64,000 nucleotides of DNA from Dyadobacter bucti (GTDB lineage: Bacteria > Bacteroidota > Bacteroidia > Cytophagales > Spirosomataceae). The notes under the pieces are model-generated. The model was given only the letters and a program-made list of their open reading frames with translations, made no database searches and was not told the DNA's origin. Position numbers and translations under genes: made by a program. Below are positions 9,173 through 17,403 of the stretch, one piece after another. Location: contig NZ_SWFP01000001.1 of the NCBI RefSeq assembly GCF_005869225.1, forward strand, positions 310,001 through 374,000. The letters run 5' to 3'. How positions within the stretch are numbered: position 1 is the first letter of the stretch; every line of letters starts with the position of its first letter.

Positions 9173-10210
9173 TTAGCCGGCCGGCCAGGCAGATTTGGCC
9201 ATGGAAGAATCCCTGGCGATCAGCTTCGCTTCCATCAAAATCTGTTTCATTCCTTCGTCCGGATTTTTCATTTTTTTCAACAAAAACTCTACTGCCGTCT
9301 TGCCCAGCATTTCGAGAGGCTGCCGCATATAAGTGATCGGACAGTAATACAGGTCGAATACCTCCGCCTGCCCGAAACTGACAATAGCCAGATCCGACGG
9401 CACTTGTAGCCGCAACTCGTTGATGTACTTTAAACCATTGATAGCCAGACCATAAGTTGCAAACACAAGTGCCTCCACTTTCTGATCCGCAGACATAATT
9501 TCATCAATGGCAGTCTTTACATCCTGTTCCATGGTTTCAAACTTCACTTCTTTCAGCCAGTTTGCATGGAAATCGATCTGACTGTCAGCGAGCGCATGTT
9601 TGTATCCCCGAATCCGCTCAACCATGTGATACATATCTGATTTATAGGCAATTAACCCTATATTCCTATACCCTCCCCGAATCAGATGCACGCCGGCATC
9701 ATAGGACGCCTTGTAATTGTTGGTTGCTACAAAGTCGGTCTGGATATCCGGGAAATGCCTGTCCAGGAGCACAAACGGGATATTTCTTTCTTTCAAATAA
9801 TGGATCTGGTTCTCGGAATTTTCGCAGGAAACGATGATAAAACCATCTACCTGCCGGTTAACCAACACATTCAGCAAATCCCAGGATTTGTCCGCATTTT
9901 CGTCACAGCTTCCTATGATCACCGTATAGCCGTTTTTCTTGGCTTCATCTTCCACCACCCTTGCAATATTGGCAAAGAAAGGGTTAGAAATATCGGCAAT
10001 GATCAGCCCGAAAGTATGCGTTTTGCCGCTCCTGAGGCTTTTTGCCAGATGATTGGGATGATAGTTCAGCTCCTTCGCTATTTCCTTGATCCTGCGCGCG
10101 ATCGTTTCCCCCACCCTGGTCTCCTTTTCCTTTCCGTTCAGGACATAGGAAACCAGGGCGGTCGATACACCGGCTTTTTGTGCTATGTCTTTGAGGGAAA
10201 CCTTTTTCAT
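9173..10210 (-). CDS. LacI-family transcriptional regulator
   Basis: A 345-residue protein. The N-terminal helix-turn-helix MKKVSLKDIAQKAGVSTALV is followed by SYVLNGKEKETRV and the hinge helix NHLAKSLRSG. The effector domain (about residues 60-335) is a type I periplasmic-binding fold with FGLIIADISNPFFANIARVV, DGFIIVSC and YRNIGLIAYKSD. Known: such proteins repress catabolic operons and release DNA when they bind a sugar or sugar acid. It is embedded among the dehydratase and Sus genes, and three matching palindromes (9145, 16881, 17078) are its likely sites. It starts only 17 bases from the palindrome that ends the repeat array at 10228-10580. Effector unknown; an intermediate of acid-sugar breakdown is the obvious guess. 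Confidence 0.94.
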   Translation of the reverse strand: MKKVSLKDIAQKAGVSTALVSYVLNGKEKETRVGETIARRIKEIAKELNYHPNHLAKSLRSGKTHTFGLIIADISNPFFANIARVVEDEAKKNGYTVIIGSCDENADKSWDLLNVLVNRQVDGFIIVSCENSENQIHYLKERNIPFVLLDRHFPDIQTDFVATNNYKASYDAGVHLIRGGYRNIGLIAYKSDMYHMVERIRGYKHALADSQIDFHANWLKEVKFETMEQDVKTAIDEIMSADQKVEALVFATYGLAINGLKYINELRLQVPSDLAIVSFGQAEVFDLYYCPITYMRQPLEMLGKTAVEFLLKKMKNPDEGMKQILMEAKLIARDSSMAKSAWPAG

Positions 10211-10227
10211 GTCGTTTTTATCTGGGT

Positions 10228-10580
10228 CCCCGGACTGAAGTCCGGGGCTGGTAGCTGCTTCTCATACGTGATAGGGTCGCCGATGACCGGGACACGCGCC
10301 CATCCTCCCCCCGGGACACCGCGGACGTCGCGAGCCCCGGAGCCCCGAGCCCCGGACACCCCGGATGTCCCGGACACCCCTGAGATCCCGAGCCCCGGAC
10401 ACCCCCGAGCTCCGGACACCCCGGATGCCCCGGACACCCCCGAGCCCCGGACACCCCGAGCCCCGGACACCCCCGAGCCCCGGACACCCCGAGCCCCGGA
10501 CACCCCCGAGCCCCGGACACCCCCGAGCCCCGGACACCCCGAGCCCCGGACACCCCCGAGCCCCGGACTTAAGTCCGGGG
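10228..10580. repeat. GC-rich repeat array bounded by two 20-bp palindromes
   Basis: The left edge (10228-10247) is CCCCGGACTGAAGTCCGGGG and the right edge (10561-10580) is the perfect palindrome CCCCGGACTTAAGTCCGGGG. Between about 10336 and 10560 a 16-17-base unit, GAGCCCCGGACACCCC with or without one extra C, is repeated head to tail, clean toward the right and degenerate toward the left. The unit contains CCCCGGAC, the first 8 bases of the palindrome. The right palindrome touches the stop codon of the ManD-like gene (10582-10584), and the left one lies in the leader of lacI. Long open frames through it arise from the repeat and are not genes. It may terminate transcription or form strong RNA structure. 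Confidence 0.9.
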
Positions 10581-10581
10581 T

Positions 10582-11937
10582 TTATGGACGTATGCTGGTA
10601 CCGTCGAATTTCCGGACCTGCCAGTTGGATTTGGTTGTGATCGGATATTTGGCGGCCTCTTTTTCGTTGATATCGACGCCGATCCCCGGCACTTCGTTCA
10701 CGGACATATAGCCGTTTTTCATGGTCGGACATCCTGAGAACACCTCCAGCGTTTTTTCATTGAACTGCACAGCTTCCTGAATACCAAAATTCCACACAGC
10801 CAGATCAATGTGCGCGTGCGCCGAGTGTCCTACCGGAGAAACATCGCCGGGTCCGTGCCAGGCCGTTTTGATATTAAACCATTCACCGAGCCGCGCTACC
10901 TTCATAGCCGGTGTCACCCCGCCAATCTGAGAAACGTGGATCCGGATGTAGTCAAACCACTGGTTCGCCATCGGTTCCAGGAATTCATTGATATTGTTAA
11001 AAAGCTCACCCATTGCAAGGGGTACGGTAGTACTTGCGCGGAGTTGTTTGAACCATTTCATGTTTTCAGGCGAGAAAGGATCCTCGATGAAGAACGGACG
11101 GTACTCTTCCAGTTTCTTGATCATATTGATGGCATCCATAGGCTGAACGCGTTCATGGATATCGTGCAGCAGCTCCACTTCCTCGCCGCATCCCTTTCTT
11201 ACGGCTGCAAACAGCTCGGGAATTGCTTTTAGGTAAGTACGCTCGTTCATGAAATTATCCGTTTCTCCGCCAAAGCCTGCTGCTTTGAAATCAGGCTTCT
11301 GGTCCGTGCTGCCCACCGCGCCGTAACCTCCCTGCTGGATCCGGATATACTTGTAACCCTGCTCCTGGATTTTCTTTACGCTTTCGATCACTTCCTCAGG
11401 TGTACGACCGTTGGCATGCGTGTAACAAGGCACTGCAAAACGTGCTTTACCGCCTAGCAGCTGGTGCAGGGGCATACCTGCGCGTTTTCCTTTGATATCC
11501 CAAAGCGCCTGATCCAGACCACTCAGGGCATTGTTAAGAACGGGCCCGTTACGCCAATACGAGCTTACATATGCCGATTGCCACATGTCTTCGATGTTGT
11601 CCACATCTTTACCTACACAAAATTCATTGAGGTAAGTATTGATCGCGACGATCACCACGGCAGCGCGCTGGGTAAATGTGGCGCAGCCCAGGCCATACAA
11701 TCCCGGCTCGGTGGTCTCTACTTTTACAACGATCAGATTGGATCCCTGCGGAGCTGTGGCTATAGCCTTGACACTCTTGATCTTGACAGGTTTCATGCCC
11801 CGGGCGTAATCGGGAACACCTTTTTCCTCGCGGGCCTTGGCATCGGAAATACCACCAAACAATCCCAGTAACCCTGCCGAGCCGCTTAACCCCAGCATTT
11901 TCATGGTGTCACGACGGCTAAATTCACTTTTATTCAT
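10582..11937 (-). CDS. Tat-exported mannonate dehydratase-like enzyme (ManD/RspA type)
   Basis: A 451-residue protein. The leader MNKSEFSRRDTMKMLGLSGS continues hydrophobically to about residue 35 and has a twin-arginine SRRDTMK motif. The enolase-superfamily barrel has D259, E285 and E311 as metal ligands (HDIHER, FIEDP, GELF), H261 next to the first ligand, and H361 (AWHGPGDVSPVGHSAH). The stretches NFGIQE, TLEVF and GIGVDINE match ManD/RspA proteins. Known: ManD enzymes dehydrate D-mannonate or D-gluconate to 2-keto-3-deoxygluconate in the cytoplasm; here the leader predicts export. It follows susD (11998-13539) with a 60-base gap and probably belongs to the susCD operon. Its stop codon abuts the repeat array. 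The substrate is an inference. Confidence 0.86.
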   Translation of the reverse strand: MNKSEFSRRDTMKMLGLSGSAGLLGLFGGISDAKAREEKGVPDYARGMKPVKIKSVKAIATAPQGSNLIVVKVETTEPGLYGLGCATFTQRAAVVIVAINTYLNEFCVGKDVDNIEDMWQSAYVSSYWRNGPVLNNALSGLDQALWDIKGKRAGMPLHQLLGGKARFAVPCYTHANGRTPEEVIESVKKIQEQGYKYIRIQQGGYGAVGSTDQKPDFKAAGFGGETDNFMNERTYLKAIPELFAAVRKGCGEEVELLHDIHERVQPMDAINMIKKLEEYRPFFIEDPFSPENMKWFKQLRASTTVPLAMGELFNNINEFLEPMANQWFDYIRIHVSQIGGVTPAMKVARLGEWFNIKTAWHGPGDVSPVGHSAHAHIDLAVWNFGIQEAVQFNEKTLEVFSGCPTMKNGYMSVNEVPGIGVDINEKEAAKYPITTKSNWQVRKFDGTSIRP

Positions 11938-11997
11938 GCGTATATTTTTATAAAATGAAATGTTAGTTCAACATTAAAAGTAGCTGACAAGGCTGTC

Positions 11998-13539
11998 TTA
12001 CTTTTTGTCCCACCATACCCTGGTATTCAGATCATTAGGGCCTTGCCGGGCATTGGCATCATTGACATTCTGCAGATTAACAATGATCTCACTGTCTGGA
12101 TAAGGCATTCTGCGGATGAAATCCTCGGTAATCTCTGAGCCGGGATACGGGTTTTTCTTCAAAGCCGGAAAACCACTTCTGCGGAAATTCGCGAAAAGCT
12201 CGTTACCGTCCAGGAAGGATGCTACCCAATATTGCGTATTGATCTGATCGAGCTCCTTGCCTTTATCCAATGGATGTGCTGCCAGATATGCCGCAATAGT
12301 TGCCTCGGGAATGGTAGCGCTGGCGTCGTACAAAGCCATCTGTTCCAGGTGTGCACGCACGCCTTTTGCAAAATAAGCTGCCGCATCGCCGGTAATCCAG
12401 CCGCGAAAAGCAGCTTCGGCCAACAGAAGCTGGCTCTGTGCATAAGTCACGTGGAATTCAGGGGCGTCCAGTTTCAGTACTGTCGTCAAATTTACTTGCG
12501 TGAAATCCCAAAGGCTTACAACCCCGTTTTGCGCCAGTACACTATTGATGGAAACATCATTGTAGCCCATGGGCATTCCGATCTGTACCTTAGGATCAGA
12601 CGAAGCCCGTGAGGGAGTTTGTTCCGGACCGCCTTTTGCGCCTACATAACGGACCGCCATGATCGGAAGCCGCGGATCGTTATTTTCTTTCAGATAATTC
12701 ACAAAAGGTGCCGCCAGGTAAAAGTTAGTTTTTTCTCTGGCTGCCAGGTGGTTAGCGATATAATTGTTATAAATCGCTGTGTGCCTGATGATAGAATTGT
12801 CTGCATTGCTTTCGAAAAGTCCGCCTGTCATGGCTTTGGTCACATAGGTTTTGGCAGTCGTCGGATCGACCTTTGTGAGCCGCATGGCAGCCCTGAGCAT
12901 CAGTGAATAACCGAGTTTTTTCCATCTTGCTACATTTCCGCCATATAAAATATCGGTGGTAACAGGTGCAACGGATGCATCCAGCGCGCCGGAAGCCTCT
13001 TCCAGTTCTTTCAATATATCCTTGTAAATAGCCTCCTGCGGATCATACTTAGGACGTATTACCTCACTGATGTAACCTTGTCCAGCCTCAAAATAAGGAA
13101 TATCGCCGTAAGTGTCGGTCAGGATCATAAACGCATAGGCTTTCCAGATCCGGGCAGAATGATAGGTATTCGCCTGCAAAGGATCATCCTTGGTCTGATC
13201 GGTTACGGCTACCAGCTGTTTAACCACATTTCTGTAAAAATTAACCCAGACCAACGGGGTATTAGAGTTGTTGAACTGATTATAATTCCCTCCGGACAGC
13301 GAGCTTCCGTACGGTGTAATGATCTGCTGCACAATACCGAAATTATAGCAAAGCATACCCAGCGTGGAAACACCGTCGAGGTAAGTGGTGCTGATAATGG
13401 CTTTGTTCAGGATCAAAGAAGGCGCCAGCGAGGTGGGGTCAACTTTATTGATATTAATATCGTCAAATCCCTGGTCACACCCCGATATCAGGCTGATAGA
13501 CAGGAGTAATCCGAGTGTATATTTTAGTTTAGCTTTCAT
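11998..13539 (-). CDS. SusD-like outer-membrane lipoprotein (SusD-like_2 type)
   Basis: A 513-residue protein with a lipoprotein signal (MKAKLKYTLGLLLSISLISG then Cys21). The mature start DQGFDDININKVDPTSLAPS is characteristic of the SusD-like_2 subgroup, which differs in sequence from classical SusD but has the same TPR-like scaffold. The C-terminus contains RMPYPDSEIIVNLQNVNDA, as usual in that subgroup. It lies 22 bases after susC (13562-16696) and should be its partner. Together they form the import complex of the LacI-controlled unit. Confidence 0.92.
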   Translation of the reverse strand: MKAKLKYTLGLLLSISLISGCDQGFDDININKVDPTSLAPSLILNKAIISTTYLDGVSTLGMLCYNFGIVQQIITPYGSSLSGGNYNQFNNSNTPLVWVNFYRNVVKQLVAVTDQTKDDPLQANTYHSARIWKAYAFMILTDTYGDIPYFEAGQGYISEVIRPKYDPQEAIYKDILKELEEASGALDASVAPVTTDILYGGNVARWKKLGYSLMLRAAMRLTKVDPTTAKTYVTKAMTGGLFESNADNSIIRHTAIYNNYIANHLAAREKTNFYLAAPFVNYLKENNDPRLPIMAVRYVGAKGGPEQTPSRASSDPKVQIGMPMGYNDVSINSVLAQNGVVSLWDFTQVNLTTVLKLDAPEFHVTYAQSQLLLAEAAFRGWITGDAAAYFAKGVRAHLEQMALYDASATIPEATIAAYLAAHPLDKGKELDQINTQYWVASFLDGNELFANFRRSGFPALKKNPYPGSEITEDFIRRMPYPDSEIIVNLQNVNDANARQGPNDLNTRVWWDKK

Positions 13540-13561
13540 TTCAATACGATTTAAAAAGTGC

Positions 13562-16500
13562 TTAAAATTTCACATTCAGGTTAAATCCAATGCTCCTTGT
13601 CGGAGGGAGTCCCGGCCAGAAATCCAGTCCGGTTGCATTGTCGGATGAATTAAGCACTTCTTCGGGATCCATATTTTCCGTCCACTTCTTGATGATCAGC
13701 ACATTATTTGCCACGGCACTTAGTCTCAGGCCTTTGATGAAGAATTTATCCGGAAGCAGCCTGCCGAGATCGTAGCTCAATGTAACCTGGCGCAGTTTCC
13801 AGAAACCTGCATTCGATACGAAATCCTCGTTGATACCCAGCGGGTTGATCGACTCGTAAAATGGCTGTACAGCAGCTTTGGTCTGGTTCACCTCACCGTC
13901 GGGATTCACGCCATTTCCGATCACGAAACCTTCTGCGCGGCCCGGTAGCGTCCTTTTAGACAAACCGTGGCGCATGTAGTTGATATTCCTTCCGGCGATC
14001 ATTTTATGCCCGAGCTTAAAGTCGATCAGGGTAGACAGCATAATCCCTTTGTAGGTAAACGTATTGGTAATCCCTCCGAAATATCTGGGAAGAGCATTGC
14101 CCACATTTGCCAATGTATTGTTTCTCAAAGGCATACCGCTATTTTTGTCAAAAACCTGCCGTCCTTCTTCATCTCTCAGGTATTTAAATGTATACAGCTG
14201 ACCAAGCGGCTGGCCCACGACCATATTCAGCGTCCGGCCACCACCGCCACCTACCGTGATCACCGTGTCTTTTTCCGCCAGGCCCAGTTTTAAAACTTTG
14301 GACGTATTATACGATACGTTGACACTGACATCCCAGCTAAAATCCTTGGTTTTGACAGGAGAGCCGGTCACCAGCAACTCGATCCCTTTGTTCATACTGC
14401 GACCGACATTGATCAGCTGGGCAGTGTAAGACGACGCATCCGAAATCTGGGCTGCAAGTATTTGATCATCAGTAGTTTTATGATAATAAGTAAAGTCAAA
14501 TCCGATCAGGTTGTTAAAGAGTTTCATTTCAAGACCTGCCTCGGCTTCTTTGATCCTTAAAGGACGCAGATTTTTATTGGGAACTGTCGAAGCATTGATG
14601 CCGCCTACGGGCACCAGCTGTCCGGACGGGTTCGGGAACGAATTATTATCCACCGCATAGTAGAGCGCATTGGAATAAGGGTTCACGTTATCCGATCCCA
14701 CTTGCGCATAAGCTGCCCGCAACTTTCCGAATGTGATCCAGGAAGGCAGATTGGAAAAGGCCTGTGAAAAAATGAAACTACCTGTAACAGAAGGATAAAG
14801 AATACTGCGGTTCTGAGGCGCGAGCGTCGAAAACCAGTCATTTCGCGAGGTGACATTCAGATAAAGGAATTCTTTATAAGAAATAGTCGCCGCTCCGTAG
14901 AGGGAATTGATTTTCTTTTCCGACAAACTGTAAAGCGGATTTTTGACACGTCCGTTCATGACCGTATACAAGCCCGGCTGAATAAAATCCTGAACCGTCA
15001 CACTATTGTAATCCATACGCGCATACCGTTGATTTCCCCCCAGCGTCACGTCGAGTCCGATATCTCCGAAAGTATGGTTGCCGCCCAGGATAAAGTCAAA
15101 GTTCCTTTCCGTATTTCTGCGTATATCCTGTGTAAATGAACCGTTTACATATCCGACGGGAGCTTTTGCAATGGGGGCATAACCGTTTGGAATGTTGTAT
15201 TCCTGCCCGCGGACATAAAAATCCTGGGCGATACGTCCCTGCAGATACAGCCAGCTTGTAAACTGGTATTTCATGGCCACGTTACCAAAAATCCGGTCAC
15301 GGTTGATATTCTCAAAGTGACGGCTCATGGAATAATAAGGATTGTTCCGCACCAGGAACCTCGCAAACGAAAATTCGTCCCCGTTGGGTAAAGTCTGATT
15401 TTGTTTCAGCGCTTCGAACGGCATGGAATTCGCCAGTGTAAAAATCACCGTCGACACCGCAAAGTCCTGAGCATCAATCTGTGGCGGATTTACATTCTTT
15501 TCTTTCGAATAGTTGATGTTACCGAATACAGTGAGTTTTTTGGAGATATTCTGGGTAAAACCCAGGTTCACGATCTTCTTGCTGAACTTGTTGTTTTCCA
15601 ATATGCCCTTGTTGTCGGTATTGGCGAGCGACAAGCTGAAACCTCCGTTCGGACCATTGTTTGAAACGGTTACCGTGTTGGTCATATTGGTACCCGTGCG
15701 GTAAAACTTCTTAACCCTGTCAAATACAGGCTCGTAAGGCCAGGTTTCGTTATCAAAAAGGATTTGCGTCATACCCGGCTCGAATTTCTCTCCAAAACTC
15801 CACACACCGGAAGACGGGTTGGCGGAGGTAGGGCGTTTGCCGCCTTCACCCTGCCCGTATTCATATTGGAAATCAGTAAAATCCAGGGGAGTATCGGTGG
15901 TAAAATTGATGTTGTAATCCACCCCGATCCCACTACCAGTACCCCGGTTTTTGGTGGTGATCATTACCACCCCGTCTTTTGCGCGGGACCCATACAAAGC
16001 AGCAGCAGTGGCACCTTTCAAAACGGTCATCGACTCAATATCGTCCGGATTGATACTGGAAAGCCCGTCGCCACCGTCGGAAGCATTCTGTGATCTTTGT
16101 CCATAGTCACCGCCTCCCGCAAAATTTGAATTGTCGATCGGAACACCATTTACGACGATCAGCGGACTATTCTGGCCGCTGAATGACGACTGGCCCCGGA
16201 TACGGATCTTGGCCGTTCCGCCTGGTCCGGTGGAGAGGGAGGAAATATTCACGCCCGCCATTTTTCCCTGAAGTGAGCTTACCACGTTGGGGGTACGGTT
16301 GGTTGAAATCTGGTCGGCATTCACGGTGGCAGTGGCATAACCGAGCGTTTTCGCCTCCCTTTTTATACCCAATGCCGTGACTACCACCTCGTTGAGGTTT
16401 TTCGACTCCTGCGCCAGCTCTACATCGATCACAGACCTGGAATTCACCGCAACCGTCTGACCCACGTAACCGATGTACGAAAAAACCAGGCTGGCAGTAG

Positions 16501-16696
16501 CCGGTGCTTCAATAACAAATTTACCTTCTGCATCAGAAACTGTTCCCTGGGATGACCCGCTGATGAGGATATTGACGCCCGGAAGCGGTTCCTTGTCCTG
16601 CCCGGTCACCTTCCCGGTGATCCGGCCATTCTGTGCCGTGGCCAGGTTGCCCAGCGCAGCGATCAGAAGCATTAAAATAGTAAACGATCTTTTCAT
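13562..16696 (-). CDS. SusC/RagA-family TonB-linked outer-membrane transporter
   Basis: A 1044-residue protein starting at ATG 16696 (MKRSFTILMLLIAALGNLATAQ). An in-frame ATG at 16783 would add 29 residues in front of a complete Sec signal and is rejected. Domains in order: regulatory beta-sandwich (GRITGKVTGQDKEPLPGVN), TonB-box region (NLNEVVVTALGIKREAKTLG), plug (IRIRGQSS, PLIVVNGVPIDNS, YGSRAKDGVVMITTK) and barrel ending FNLNVKF. The TALGIKRE version of the motif is the subclass commonly paired with SusD-like_2 proteins, in agreement with its neighbour. A candidate LacI operator lies about 185 bases upstream (16881) and another at 17078. Confidence 0.95.
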   Translation of the reverse strand: MKRSFTILMLLIAALGNLATAQNGRITGKVTGQDKEPLPGVNILISGSSQGTVSDAEGKFVIEAPATASLVFSYIGYVGQTVAVNSRSVIDVELAQESKNLNEVVVTALGIKREAKTLGYATATVNADQISTNRTPNVVSSLQGKMAGVNISSLSTGPGGTAKIRIRGQSSFSGQNSPLIVVNGVPIDNSNFAGGGDYGQRSQNASDGGDGLSSINPDDIESMTVLKGATAAALYGSRAKDGVVMITTKNRGTGSGIGVDYNINFTTDTPLDFTDFQYEYGQGEGGKRPTSANPSSGVWSFGEKFEPGMTQILFDNETWPYEPVFDRVKKFYRTGTNMTNTVTVSNNGPNGGFSLSLANTDNKGILENNKFSKKIVNLGFTQNISKKLTVFGNINYSKEKNVNPPQIDAQDFAVSTVIFTLANSMPFEALKQNQTLPNGDEFSFARFLVRNNPYYSMSRHFENINRDRIFGNVAMKYQFTSWLYLQGRIAQDFYVRGQEYNIPNGYAPIAKAPVGYVNGSFTQDIRRNTERNFDFILGGNHTFGDIGLDVTLGGNQRYARMDYNSVTVQDFIQPGLYTVMNGRVKNPLYSLSEKKINSLYGAATISYKEFLYLNVTSRNDWFSTLAPQNRSILYPSVTGSFIFSQAFSNLPSWITFGKLRAAYAQVGSDNVNPYSNALYYAVDNNSFPNPSGQLVPVGGINASTVPNKNLRPLRIKEAEAGLEMKLFNNLIGFDFTYYHKTTDDQILAAQISDASSYTAQLINVGRSMNKGIELLVTGSPVKTKDFSWDVSVNVSYNTSKVLKLGLAEKDTVITVGGGGGRTLNMVVGQPLGQLYTFKYLRDEEGRQVFDKNSGMPLRNNTLANVGNALPRYFGGITNTFTYKGIMLSTLIDFKLGHKMIAGRNINYMRHGLSKRTLPGRAEGFVIGNGVNPDGEVNQTKAAVQPFYESINPLGINEDFVSNAGFWKLRQVTLSYDLGRLLPDKFFIKGLRLSAVANNVLIIKKWTENMDPEEVLNSSDNATGLDFWPGLPPTRSIGFNLNVKF

Positions 16697-16880
16697 AATG
16701 AACAACAGACATGTGTTTGGAAATGACTCATACCAACCTTGAAAACAACACTCAACTACAAACGAACTACTATATACGCACAAAGCTTACCTGTGTTAGC
16801 GAATGGAATTCTCTCTAACAGAAGTTGAATCATGATTAAAAAGGCACAGCGTTCAATCCGTGAGACAAAAACCGTTTTGT

Positions 16881-16892
16881 TTAATCGGTTAA
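16881..16892. promoter_or_regulatory. Probable LacI-family operator upstream of susC
   Basis: TTAATCGGTTAA differs by one base from the palindrome at 9145, and both are followed by GC in the plus direction. It lies 184 bases before the susC start, far enough to overlap a promoter with a long leader, as is common for susC genes. Confidence 0.62.
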
Positions 16893-17077
16893 GCAGGTCT
16901 GCACAATTTTACAATCGCTGAAATATTTAACTATCAGATGAATTTGTTAGGTTTTATACTTTTGGTAAAAGATTCTTCCCGGCAGATCATTCGGGATACA
17001 AGTCATGAAAAGCGCGTGTACTTCAATATTTTATATTTATTCATATAAAAAGGAAATAAACTCGACCAAATTTATAT

Positions 17078-17089
17078 TTAATCGTTTAA
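17078..17089. promoter_or_regulatory. Third LacI-operator-like site
   Basis: TTAATCGTTTAA is a one-base variant of the 9145 palindrome, in a wider dyad GTTTAAAC-like context (17077-17091). It is 197 bases from the 16881 copy and 315 bases before lytS. Paired sites at this distance could allow looping by a tetrameric LacI protein, or the site could serve the divergent genes. Confidence 0.5.
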
Positions 17090-17403
17090 ACAAAAAAATA
17101 TTATTTTAATTTTTTTGATATTTTTTCCGCAAATAAACATATTAACGAGGGTTGGCGTACACGTGGACGTTCGTGGCTTGTATTTTGAGCCTCTGCCCGT
17201 TCTTGCTTTTATGCTCTCCGGCCGGAGGCCTTGGAATAGTGGGCCGAACGACCCGTTCGCGCCAGCTTGCCAACTGCTTTCGCGCCAGCCTTCGTTCGCG
17301 CAGTTCAGATAATAAACAGAACTGTTCACATAAATCCGGCTGGGTATGTTACCCAGGAAAAGTTAAATTTGTTTTGCGTATTTCACCAATCCAAAACCCA
17401 TTT

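Larger units (their letters stand above)
16697..17403. other. Divergent regulatory region between susC and lytS
   Basis: No gene is supported in these 707 bases. The region is AT-rich around 17030-17130 and contains the two operator-like palindromes listed separately, plus a 12-base palindrome CTCCGGCCGGAG at 17216-17227. Frames that extend lytS upstream to 17152 have no recognisable content. Confidence 0.7.

Noticed and set aside
10207-10732. Long open frames on both strands across the GC-rich array (proline- or glycine-rich predicted proteins)
   Set aside because: They are produced by the 16-17-base repeat lacking stops in several frames. They have low-complexity sequence and overlap real genes on either side.
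16697-16783. Upstream ATG extending susC by 29 residues
   Set aside because: The extension precedes a complete Sec signal and would bury it. The ATG at 16696 begins directly with the signal.
17152-17403. Longer start for the LytS kinase
   Set aside because: The added 84 residues show no kinase or membrane content and cross the regulatory region. ATG 17404 starts the conserved protein.
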